Positions 57,122 to 64,000 of a stretch of 64,000 nucleotides of DNA are shown here, piece after piece. The stretch spans positions 620,001 to 684,000 of the forward strand of contig NZ_CP113529.1 in the NCBI RefSeq assembly GCF_026723865.1, read 5' to 3'. The translations under genes and the position numbers were made by a program. Position 1 is the first letter of the stretch, and each line of letters starts with the position of its first letter. The notes beneath the pieces were generated by a model. That model did no database searches, had not been told where the DNA came from, and saw nothing but the letters and a program-made list of their open reading frames with translations. Source of the DNA: Mycobacterium sp. Aquia_216. GTDB taxonomy: Bacteria > Actinomycetota > Actinomycetes > Mycobacteriales > Mycobacteriaceae.

Positions 57122-58167
57122 TGCGCACCGCGACGACGGTCGAGCTGTCCGGCGGCAGCGACGAAGCCGCCAAGGTGGTGACGCTGGCCGTCGAGGCGGA
57201 AAAGCTGGGTCTGGATGTCTGTTGGGTCGCCGAGGCGTGGGGCGCGGATGCACCATCGGCGCTGGGCTACCTCGCGGCGCGTACCGAGAAGATGCTGCTC
57301 GGCTCCGGCATCCTGCAGGTCGGCACTCGATCGCCGGTGCTGGTCGCACAGACCGCGATCACGCTGTCCAACCTGTCGAATGGGCGATTCTTGCTGGGCC
57401 TGGGCGCCTCTGGTCCCCAGGTGATCGAGGGCCTGCACGGCGTTTCGTTCCGCCGCCCGCTGGCCCGCATCGCCGAAACCGTCGACATCGTGCGGCAGGT
57501 GTTCGGCGGAGGCAAGATCTCCTACTCCGGCAAGGAATTTGAGATCCCTCGTCCCGGCGAGGCAGTGCCGATGAGGGTGTCGAACGCGCCCGAGCATGCC
57601 ATTCCGATCTACCTGGCCACGCTGTCACCGGCGATGCTGCGGCTGACCGGACAGGTCGCCGACGGCTGGCTGGGCACCAGCTTCGTTCCCGAGGGGGCCG
57701 GCGAGGCGTACTTCGCCCACCTCGACGCCGGTCTCGCGGCCGCCGGCCGCACCCGCGCGGACCTCGACATCTGTCAGGGCGCCGAGGTCGCGTTCGCGGC
57801 CGACGAGGACGAACTGAGCGCCGTGGTCGCCAATCGCAAAAAGGAGCTCGCCTTCAGCCTCGGCGGCATGGGGTCGTCGAGCACGAACTTCTACAACCAG
57901 GCCTACAGCCGGCAGGGCTGGGCCGACGTCGCCGCCGCGGTGCGCGAGCTCTGGCAGGCAGGTGACCGCGACGGCGCCGCGCAGCTGGTGACCGACGACA
58001 TGGTGCTGGGCACCACGCTGATCGGGACCGAGCAGATGGTGCGCGCACGGCTGGCGGTATGGCGCGACGCCGGTGTCAACACCGTGCGGCTCTATCCGGC
58101 CGGCGACAACATCGATGCCAAGCTGGCGACGCTGGGCCGGGCGATCGAGCTGGTCCGCGAAACGTAG
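57121..58167 (+). CDS. LLM-class F420-dependent oxidoreductase
   Basis: A 348-residue luciferase-like TIM-barrel protein: VTLAVEAEKLGLDVCWVAEAWGADAPSALG, LGSGILQVGTRSPVLVAQTA, NGRFLLGLGASGPQVIEGLHG and IPIYLATLSPAMLRLTGQVADGWLG. Mycobacterial members mostly use F420. Substrate unknown. Coupled to the SRPBCC gene by a stop/start overlap; convergent with the DUF1214 gene. Confidence 0.9.
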   Translation: MRTATTVELSGGSDEAAKVVTLAVEAEKLGLDVCWVAEAWGADAPSALGYLAARTEKMLLGSGILQVGTRSPVLVAQTAITLSNLSNGRFLLGLGASGPQVIEGLHGVSFRRPLARIAETVDIVRQVFGGGKISYSGKEFEIPRPGEAVPMRVSNAPEHAIPIYLATLSPAMLRLTGQVADGWLGTSFVPEGAGEAYFAHLDAGLAAAGRTRADLDICQGAEVAFAADEDELSAVVANRKKELAFSLGGMGSSSTNFYNQAYSRQGWADVAAAVRELWQAGDRDGAAQLVTDDMVLGTTLIGTEQMVRARLAVWRDAGVNTVRLYPAGDNIDAKLATLGRAIELVRET

Positions 58168-58174
58168 CGGCGGC

Positions 58175-59278
58175 TTAGCTCACCGCGGTCGGCGCGTCCG
58201 AAACCTTGACCAGCTCGACCTGAGCGCGCTGCGGCACCGCGTCGGTGAGGAACCAGCGGAACGCGAGGTTGCCGCGCGGATAGCCGAGCGTCGTCAGTGA
58301 ATTCGGGTGCCCGGTTAGCTCGCGGGACAAGACGACCGTGACGGAGCCGTCGCTGTTGGGTACGGCGCTGTGATTGTTCAGCGACGAACGGGCGTCCTTG
58401 GCGCCGTAGCTGGCCATGAACTGGTTCCACACCACCAGGTTCCAGAACCGGCACGACGGCGGCCGGTGCGTGATGACCAGCGCCTCGTCGTCGTCGAGCA
58501 CGAAACTGCCGTACGAGTAGCACGCGTCGCGCGCCGACCAGCCGAAGTTGGCGTCGGGAACTTGATAGGGATCGGCGAATTGATTTGCGGCGTGGGCAGT
58601 TTCATGCCCGAGCCCGTGCTCATCATCGACCCGCGATCCCACCGCCAACGGGACGATGGCAAACATCATGCGCAGCCACGCCGCGGCGGCCCGCAGGCTG
58701 GCCGCGGTCTCGGCGTCGCCATGCCGGATCGGATCGGGGTCCTCGAGCGCCTCGATGTTCCAGGCAATCGGGCGCCCGGTCAGCGGGTTTGCTTGATAGT
58801 CGCGGGTCATCAGCACGGCCGCATCGGGTGTCGCGGGAAATTCGAAGGAGAAGTTGCCGTCGGCGTCGATGTCGAGATCGGTGTCGCGGACGATCGCGAC
58901 GATGCGGTCCGACCACGCGCCCGGCGAGGGCTCGTTGTACGCGGTCACCGAGAAGTACACGCTGTCGCCCCTGTTGCCGCTGATGCGGTAGCGACGTTGC
59001 GCATCGACCGGACAGATGAAGTAGTACGCATCGGTGTTGTCGCCGCCCCACCGGCGATCGCGACGAAACGGCGTGTTGACCGCGACGAACTGGGGTCGAC
59101 CGGGCTCGGCGAACAGGTAGGTGTCAAAGGCCACGCCGAGCGTGGTGGCCAGCATGCGGTAGCCATCGGCAATGTGGCGGTCGTCGGTGACCGCGCGGTC
59201 GCCTTCCAGGAAGGAGGCGTCGAGGTCGCCGACGGTGGCGAGCAGCTCTTTCCACGCGGTCGTCGATTCGTGCGTCAT
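58175..59278 (-). CDS. DUF1214-domain protein
   Basis: A 367-residue protein. The C-terminal half (FVLDDDEALVITHRPPSCRFWNLVVWNQFM, then SLNNHSAVPNSDGSVTVVLS) matches the DUF1214 pattern, and the N-terminal half has VNTPFRRDRRWGGDNTDAYYF. Function not established. It overlaps the upstream TetR gene stop by 4 bases (ATGA), so it is in that operon. No signal peptide is seen. Confidence 0.82.
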   Translation of the reverse strand: MTHESTTAWKELLATVGDLDASFLEGDRAVTDDRHIADGYRMLATTLGVAFDTYLFAEPGRPQFVAVNTPFRRDRRWGGDNTDAYYFICPVDAQRRYRISGNRGDSVYFSVTAYNEPSPGAWSDRIVAIVRDTDLDIDADGNFSFEFPATPDAAVLMTRDYQANPLTGRPIAWNIEALEDPDPIRHGDAETAASLRAAAAWLRMMFAIVPLAVGSRVDDEHGLGHETAHAANQFADPYQVPDANFGWSARDACYSYGSFVLDDDEALVITHRPPSCRFWNLVVWNQFMASYGAKDARSSLNNHSAVPNSDGSVTVVLSRELTGHPNSLTTLGYPRGNLAFRWFLTDAVPQRAQVELVKVSDAPTAVS

Positions 59279-59850
59279 GCGCTGATTCCTTTCAGGAGCA
59301 ACGTGGTGGTGCGGTCGACCCAGGTGTCATCGAGTTCGTCCGGGCGGGTGAGCAGGCCGATCAGCGTGATGCCGGCGATGGCCTCGGTGAGTTCGGTGGC
59401 GGTGACGTCGGGGGAGACCTCGCCCCTGGTCGCGGCCCGCGCCAGGCACTCGGCGAGACCGCCGCCGATAATGCCGGCGAACCGCTCCAACAGTTTGGAA
59501 TGCAGGGTCGGGTCGGCTGCCATCTCGCCGACCAGCCCGGGCAATGCAGCGCGTGCGGCCGGTGTCGTCAGGAAATCCATTGAGCGACGGACCATCTCGC
59601 GCAGATCTTCGGACAGCGATCCGGTATCGGGGATCGCCGTCGCCGCGCCGATCGGGAAAACCGCCTCGTGCACCAGGTGCGCCTTGCTCGGCCACCGGCG
59701 GTAGATCGAGGGCTTGCTGGTGCCGGCGCGTTCGGCGATCGCGGAGACCAACAGCCCGGGATAACCCGTCTCCGCGAGCAGTTCGACGGTGGCGCGGAGC
59801 ACCGCGCCGTCGATGCGGGGGTCACGGGGTCGGCCAAAATCCACTACCAT
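59275..59850 (-). CDS. TetR-family transcriptional regulator
   Basis: A 191-residue TetR regulator: helix-turn-helix VSAIAERAGTSKPSIYRRWPSKAHLVHEAV near residues 35-63, then an AcrR-like C-terminal domain. The start is ATG 59848-59850 (MVVDFGRPRD). It is divergent from the sulfotransferase with only 28 bases between start codons, and precedes DUF1214; it likely controls both. Confidence 0.88.
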   Translation of the reverse strand: MVVDFGRPRDPRIDGAVLRATVELLAETGYPGLLVSAIAERAGTSKPSIYRRWPSKAHLVHEAVFPIGAATAIPDTGSLSEDLREMVRRSMDFLTTPAARAALPGLVGEMAADPTLHSKLLERFAGIIGGGLAECLARAATRGEVSPDVTATELTEAIAGITLIGLLTRPDELDDTWVDRTTTLLLKGISA

Positions 59851-59867
59851 TACGAAACTCAGAGTAA
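59850..59867. promoter_or_regulatory. Possible TetR operator in a 28-base divergent gap
   Basis: TTAC (59850-59853) and GTAA (59864-59867) form a short inverted repeat in the tiny gap between the TetR and sulfotransferase starts. With so little space, promoters must overlap and transcripts may be leaderless. Weak evidence. Confidence 0.25.
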
Positions 59868-59878
59868 CATAAGTCGCC

Positions 59879-61117
59879 GTGACCATTCACTCAGTTCGTC
59901 TCGAAGACCTGCCCCTGCCCCAATTCAGCGCCGAGGGTCAGCAGATCCTCGACATGATGGCCATGATGGCTCCCCAGTGCCCGTTGGATGCCGACGCGCT
60001 GCACGCGCAGGCCAGCGCCGACACCGGCCTACACGATTTCGGGCCGGACACCTACCGGGAGCGGCTCGACGTCTATCTCGCGGCGCTGCGCGAGATAGAC
60101 GGGCTGCACGACGCCGGGGTGGTGAACTTCTACGGGCAACTGTTGCAGCTGCTCAAGAACCGGCTGCTGCTGAGCGACCTATTGCGTCGGCATCCCGAAG
60201 TCAACGACATCGAACTGCGCTCCCCGGTGGTGATTGCCGGGTTGCCCCGCACCGGCACCACGCATCTGCATAACCTGCTGGCCGCGCCGCCGACCTTCCG
60301 CACTATGCCGTATTGGGAAAGCAACGAGCCGTTCCCGCTCTCGAATGAGGTTGGCATCCAACCGGATCCGCGCCGAACGCGGATGGACGTCGCGGTCGGC
60401 GTGATCAACATGGTGATGCCGCATTTCCCGCTGATGCACGAGATGACCACCGATCACGTGCACGAAGAGATCCAGCTTTTGGCCAACGACATTTCGACGA
60501 TGCTGTTCGAGACGCTCGCCGAGGTGCCGCGGTGGCGTGACTACTACCGGGCGCACGACCAGACACCCCACTATCAATATCTCGCCACCCAACTCAAGGC
60601 GATGCAGTTCCTGCGCGGGGGCCAGCGCTGGCTGCTCAAGTCACCCCAGCATCTCGAGCAGGTGCGGGTGCTGGATCGAGTGTTCCCCGACAGCATCGTC
60701 GTGTTCACCCACCGGGACCCGGTGCCGGTGGCACTGTCGATGATCGCCATGATCACCTACTCCGCGCGCATGCACCGCTCGCCGGTGCCGGTGGAACAGA
60801 TCGCCAAATCCTGGATCGACCGGCTGGATCGGATGCTCACCGCACTCGTCCGCGACCGCGATGCGATAGGTCCGCAGCGTTCGGTCGACATCCGTTTCGA
60901 CGACTTCATGGCCGACGAACTCGGCGTTGCCGAGCGGGTCTACGCCTTGGCCGGCGAACCGTTCACCGACGAAGCGGGTAAAGCAGTCGCTGATTATCTG
61001 GCGGGCCACCAGCGCGGCCGATTGGGAAGAGTCGAAATATCGTTTGAAATGTTCGGGCTGCAGGAGGACGCCGTGCGCGAACGGTTCGCACCCTACGTCG
61101 AGCGGTTCCTGGTCTAG
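59879..61117 (+). CDS. Sulfotransferase-family protein
   Basis: A 412-residue PAPS-type sulfotransferase. The 5'-phosphosulfate loop GLPRTGTTHL is at 121-130, and a 3'-phosphate motif is in FTHRDPVPVALSM. LLKSPQHLEQV gives additional PAPS contacts. The family transfers sulfate from PAPS to lipids, sugars or sterols in mycobacteria; the acceptor is unknown. GTG start at 59879, almost at the divergent TetR start, so possibly a leaderless mRNA. Confidence 0.9.
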   Translation: MTIHSVRLEDLPLPQFSAEGQQILDMMAMMAPQCPLDADALHAQASADTGLHDFGPDTYRERLDVYLAALREIDGLHDAGVVNFYGQLLQLLKNRLLLSDLLRRHPEVNDIELRSPVVIAGLPRTGTTHLHNLLAAPPTFRTMPYWESNEPFPLSNEVGIQPDPRRTRMDVAVGVINMVMPHFPLMHEMTTDHVHEEIQLLANDISTMLFETLAEVPRWRDYYRAHDQTPHYQYLATQLKAMQFLRGGQRWLLKSPQHLEQVRVLDRVFPDSIVVFTHRDPVPVALSMIAMITYSARMHRSPVPVEQIAKSWIDRLDRMLTALVRDRDAIGPQRSVDIRFDDFMADELGVAERVYALAGEPFTDEAGKAVADYLAGHQRGRLGRVEISFEMFGLQEDAVRERFAPYVERFLV

Positions 61118-61276
61118 CTCAAGTCGTCCGGTTCGGTCGGCGGCAATTGGGAACCCGGTAAAACACCACGGCTCGGCGGCCACCCATTTTCGGGGGCTGG
61201 GTCATATCGCTCGTGACCGTGGAAACGCTGGATTTCGCACCCATGAACCCGCATTCCGGGCCGAAGGAGATTTTCT
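61118..61276. other. Intergenic region upstream of the CsbD-like gene
   Basis: A 159-bp gap likely holding the promoter of the CsbD-like/coiled-coil pair. GAAGGAG lies just before the ATG. I could not identify a convincing sigma-factor promoter. Confidence 0.35.
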
Positions 61277-61834
61277 ATGGCTGAGCAAGACAAGTCCGGC
61301 CAGGCGCGTAAAGGCCTGATCGATTCGGTGAAGGGCAAGGCAAAAGAGGTCGTCGGCGCCTTTACCGGCAACGATTCGCTGACCGCTGAAGGGCAACTCG
61401 ACCAGATCCAAGCGCACCAGCGCAAGCAAGCTGACGCGATTGAGGCCGTAGCCGAGTCTGAGGCCCGACAGGCGCGGGCTGAAGAAGCGGAAACGAAAGT
61501 CGAAGGCACCCATGAGCGCCTCATGGCCGACGCACAGGCAGCTCTCGTCGAGGATTCGATCGAAGCCCAACAGGCGGCCCGCAAGCGCGCCGCCGACAAG
61601 GCCGCTCAGCAGAGCGCTGCGGCAAAACAGGCTCAGGCCGAAATCGACGCCCAGCGCCAGGTGCAACAGGCCAAAGCCGAGGAGCGCGATGAAATGCAGG
61701 ATGCAGCAAAGGAAGTCACCGATGCCGCTGCCGAACATCAAAGTTCGGCACAGGTAGCCGCTACGGAACAACTGGCAGCGGAGCGACTTCGCCGTGATGC
61801 CGCCGACTTGACAAATGAAGCCGATCTTCCTTAA
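61277..61834 (+). CDS. CsbD-like stress protein with long coiled-coil tail
   Basis: A 185-residue hydrophilic protein. Residues 10-45 (DSVKGKAKEVVGAFTGNDSL, then AEGQLDQIQA) match the CsbD general-stress motif. The remaining 140 residues are Ala/Glu/Gln/Lys-rich with no Pro until the last residue and predict a long coiled coil. GAAGGAG precedes the ATG. It is followed after 27 bases by another coiled-coil protein. Role unknown; CsbD genes are usually stress-induced. Confidence 0.8.
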   Translation: MAEQDKSGQARKGLIDSVKGKAKEVVGAFTGNDSLTAEGQLDQIQAHQRKQADAIEAVAESEARQARAEEAETKVEGTHERLMADAQAALVEDSIEAQQAARKRAADKAAQQSAAAKQAQAEIDAQRQVQQAKAEERDEMQDAAKEVTDAAAEHQSSAQVAATEQLAAERLRRDAADLTNEADLP

Positions 61835-61861
61835 CGGTTCGACCAGACACAGGAGTGGTAC

Positions 61862-62536
61862 ATGAAAATATCCGACGTCCCGTTCGCAGTCTTGCGATTT
61901 CAATACCAGCTTGCGCGGTACCCGTTGCAGCTGATCGAGGATCGGGTTATCACGCGGATCGGGACGGAAGCTCCGGCACGACTGATGTATGAGCGGTCGC
62001 TGGGCACGCTTGACGCTGCTGTCGGCAATGCGCTCGGGGACGCAAAGCTCGCCGAACGCGGCGCGGCGCTCGTCGAGCGCACCGAAACGCTGGGACGGGC
62101 CGCAACACTCGAGGCGAAGGCGGCGGCGCGGCTAGAACAAGCGGACAACAAGCTGAAAACCGCGCGTGACAGTGCAATCGAGGATCGTCAGCAAGCCCAG
62201 GCCGCGACCGAGCAAGAGATCAAGCAAGCGCGCGAAGCTGCACAGGACCGCAAGCGTGAAGCAATCGATTCCGCCCACGAGCAGAGCGCCGCGGCCAAGC
62301 GACAAGCCGATCGGGTTGCTGCCGATCGCAAAGAGGCGGCCGAATCGGCAAGACGCCACGTTCAGACGAGAACTCGGGCCGCCGAGAAGGCCGCGTCGAA
62401 GGTTGCCGAATCAAAGCTCGACGGCGCCCGGGAAAAGCGCAGTGAGGCCGCCGGCAAGCGGGCCGAGGCGAACCGGCTGGAGGAACTGGCTCACGCCGAA
62501 AAGGAGAAACGCCAAGCGGAGCGCGCCAACGACTAA
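61862..62536 (+). CDS. Coiled-coil protein often labelled IF2-family in mycobacteria
   Basis: A 224-residue protein. A distinct N-terminal segment (FAVLRFQYQLARYPLQLIED, up to about residue 60) is followed by about 160 residues of charged Ala/Arg/Glu/Lys coiled coil (EQADNKLKTARDSAIEDRQQ and on). Databases have attached an IF2 label to similar proteins because of this charged repeat, but no GTPase or translation factor domain is present. Probably co-transcribed with the CsbD-like gene. Function unknown. Confidence 0.75.
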   Translation: MKISDVPFAVLRFQYQLARYPLQLIEDRVITRIGTEAPARLMYERSLGTLDAAVGNALGDAKLAERGAALVERTETLGRAATLEAKAAARLEQADNKLKTARDSAIEDRQQAQAATEQEIKQAREAAQDRKREAIDSAHEQSAAAKRQADRVAADRKEAAESARRHVQTRTRAAEKAASKVAESKLDGAREKRSEAAGKRAEANRLEELAHAEKEKRQAERAND

Positions 62537-62593
62537 CCGGGCCCGCGAAGGTCGGCCTGTCGCGCGCGCGCAGAGACGGCTACTTTTCAAAGC

Positions 62594-63478
62594 ATGGTCA
62601 CAATGCCCGCGTTGGACGGTGTCGAACACCGGTACGTAGAGCTCGGCGACGGCGTCACCATCCATGTCGCGGACGCCGGCCCGCCCGACGGACCGGCCGT
62701 CATGCTGGTGCACGGCTTCCCGGAGAACTGGTGGGAGTGGCACGAGCTGATCGGTCCGCTGGCCGCCGACGGCTACCGCGTGTTGTGCCCCGACCTGCGT
62801 GGTGCCGGATGGAGTTCGGCGCCCCGGTCGCGGTACCTGAAGGCTGAGCTGGCCGAGGATCTCGCCGGCGTGCTGGACCACTTGGGCATCGACAGGGTGA
62901 AACTTGTCGCCCACGACTGGGGCGGGCCCGCCGCATTCATCTTGATGCTGCGCCATCCCGAGAAGGTGTCCGGCTTTTTCGGGCTGAACACCGTGGCGCC
63001 GTGGGCGAAGTTCGATCTCGCCACGGTTCGCGACCTCTGGCGGTTCTGGTATCAGGTTCCGATGTTGCTGCCGGTCATCGGGCCACGGGTGATCAGCGAC
63101 CCCAACTCGCGGTTTCTCCGAATACTGGGTTCGTGGGTCGGCGGCGGCTTCTCGCTGCCTGACGAAAGCGTCCGGCTGTACAGCGAATGCATGCGCCAGC
63201 CCGGACACGCGGAAGCCGGTTCGCGGTGGTATCGCAGCTTCCAGACCACGGAGATGCGCAGCTGGCTGGGCGGGGAGTACGACGACCTTCGCGTCGACGT
63301 GCCGGTTCGCTGGCTCAGCGGCACCGCCGACCCGGTGATCACTCCGCGGCTATTGGACGGATACGCCGACCGCATAAGCGATTTCGAGTTGGAGCTGGTC
63401 GACGGCGTCGGGCACTGGATCGTCGCGCAGCGACCCGAGCTGGTGCTTGATCGACTGCGAACGTTCCTTACGGCTTGA
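62594..63478 (+). CDS. ephF: Alpha/beta-fold epoxide hydrolase (EphF)
   Basis: A 294-residue epoxide hydrolase-type enzyme: oxyanion motif HGFPENWW (40-47), nucleophile Asp108 in AHDWGGPA, acid in GTADPV and His274 in GVGHWIV. It opens epoxides to diols with water. Length and position agree with M. tuberculosis Rv0134, placing it at the end of the conserved backbone in this window. Its 3' end overlaps the convergent dehydrogenase gene. Confidence 0.9.
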   Translation: MVTMPALDGVEHRYVELGDGVTIHVADAGPPDGPAVMLVHGFPENWWEWHELIGPLAADGYRVLCPDLRGAGWSSAPRSRYLKAELAEDLAGVLDHLGIDRVKLVAHDWGGPAAFILMLRHPEKVSGFFGLNTVAPWAKFDLATVRDLWRFWYQVPMLLPVIGPRVISDPNSRFLRILGSWVGGGFSLPDESVRLYSECMRQPGHAEAGSRWYRSFQTTEMRSWLGGEYDDLRVDVPVRWLSGTADPVITPRLLDGYADRISDFELELVDGVGHWIVAQRPELVLDRLRTFLTA

Positions 63479-64000
63479 CCAAGATCCGGATCGGGCTGCC
63501 GTCCGCGTGCTCCAGCATCTCGATCCCTGACCCGACGTCTTCGAGCGGTACGACCTTACTGATCGAACGCGAAAGATCAAGGCGCCCAAGCGAAACCAGT
63601 TTCGCCAAGGTCTCGATGTCGACGTTCTGGTAGCCGAGGTGACCGAGCACCTGCTTGTGGGCCAATGCGAACATGGCCGTGGGCCCGATGCTCGGTGACT
63701 CCACGCTCATTCCGACACCCACCAGTCGGCCGCCGGGTCGCAGACAGGCCAGAGCCTGCTCGAAGGTCACCTTCAGTCCGACGGCGTCGAAGGCCACATC
63801 CAGTTTGCGTCCGCCGTTGACCTCGGCGATCTTGTCGCTCAGGTCGTCGTCGCGTGAGTCGAAGGCATAGTCCGCGCCGAGTTCGACGGCACGTTGCAGA
63901 ACGGCCGGATTGATGTCGAGGGCGATCACCGGTACCGCACCGATCAATCTCGCGAGCTGCACGATGTGGGTCCCGACGCCTCCGACTCCCCAGACGCCGA
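63468..64000 (-). CDS. MDR-family zinc-binding dehydrogenase, C-terminal part (cut by window end)
   Basis: At least 176 residues of the C-terminal half of an MDR dehydrogenase are visible: the cofactor loop GVGGVGTH at the window edge, the second strand ending with acidic VIALDINPAVLQRA, then FDAVGLKVTFEQALACLRPGGRLVGVGM and a C-terminal VPLEDVGSGIEMLEHADGSPIRILVKP. The Asp in ALDIN indicates NAD preference. The catalytic half lies outside the window, so zinc ligands cannot be checked. Confidence 0.85.
   Translation of the reverse strand, partial: GVWGVGGVGTHIVQLARLIGAVPVIALDINPAVLQRAVELGADYAFDSRDDDLSDKIAEVNGGRKLDVAFDAVGLKVTFEQALACLRPGGRLVGVGMSVESPSIGPTAMFALAHKQVLGHLGYQNVDIETLAKLVSLGRLDLSRSISKVVPLEDVGSGIEMLEHADGSPIRILVKP

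Overview
The window is high-GC actinobacterial DNA that reads as a non-tuberculous Mycobacterium. The right two thirds carry, in order and orientation, relatives of the M. tuberculosis Rv0116c-Rv0134 backbone (recognised from memory of that genome): ldtA, oxyS, oxcA, fadD7, fusA2, an Rv0121c-like F420/FMN protein, pepA, treS, mak, an Rv0128-like membrane protein, fbpC (antigen 85C), htdZ, fadE1, fgd2, a GNAT gene and ephF. A membrane acyltransferase at 15.5 kb may correspond to Rv0111. Other genus markers are MmpS/MmpL, carboxylic acid reductase, and F420- and mycothiol-type proteins.

Layout. 1-0.9 kb: a gene cut by the window edge, an SRPBCC protein and a decayed zinc alcohol dehydrogenase. 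0.9-15.3 kb: a divergent catabolic cluster. Leftward run a beta-propeller protein, a GntR/UTRA regulator, an acyl-CoA ligase and an SDR. Rightward run an SDR, a Rieske oxygenase, a Baeyer-Villiger-type monooxygenase, another SDR, a CaiB/BaiF CoA-transferase, a TPP-dependent enzyme and an aldehyde dehydrogenase, mostly joined by 4-base stop/start overlaps. The shared intergenic region holds two copies of GTCCRGACAA, one inside a perfect palindrome. 15.5-22.4 kb: acyltransferase/SGNH protein, O-methyltransferase, an M-box (ykoK) magnesium riboswitch followed by two small ORFs and an Nramp-family transporter lacking the DPGN and MPH motifs, a quinone-reductase-like protein and a lipoprotein. 22.4-26 kb: carboxylic acid reductase. 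26-41.9 kb: the ldtA-fbpC backbone with an isochorismatase-family gene inserted between ldtA and oxyS. 42-49.8 kb: accessory DNA between fbpC and htdZ, namely an ABC exporter with a MarR regulator, a metallophosphoesterase, then mmpL/mmpS divergent from a CstR/CsoR-like regulator, a DsbA-like protein and a DUF302 protein. This last part is bounded by 45-bp imperfect direct repeats 4,980 bp apart. 49.8-53.5 kb: htdZ-fadE1-fgd2-GNAT. 53.5-62.5 kb: a second insertion with TetR, an electron-transfer reductase and fatty-acyl desaturase, SRPBCC, LLM protein, DUF1214, TetR, sulfotransferase, a CsbD-like protein and a coiled-coil protein. 62.6-64 kb: ephF and a zinc dehydrogenase cut by the window end.

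How the genes may work together. The 0.9-15.3 kb cluster looks like a pathway for a cyclic substrate: oxygenation, alcohol-to-ketone oxidation, ring expansion to a lactone, hydrolysis perhaps by the propeller protein, aldehyde oxidation and CoA activation. The substrate cannot be read from sequence. fadD7 and oxcA are consistent with oxalate activation and decarboxylation. treS and mak form the trehalose-to-maltose-1-phosphate route towards alpha-glucan. The M-box/Nramp locus is best read as magnesium uptake, and the mmpSL/CstR-like locus as an efflux and thiol- or metal-stress module.

Functions are assigned from motifs and remembered family members; no database search was run.
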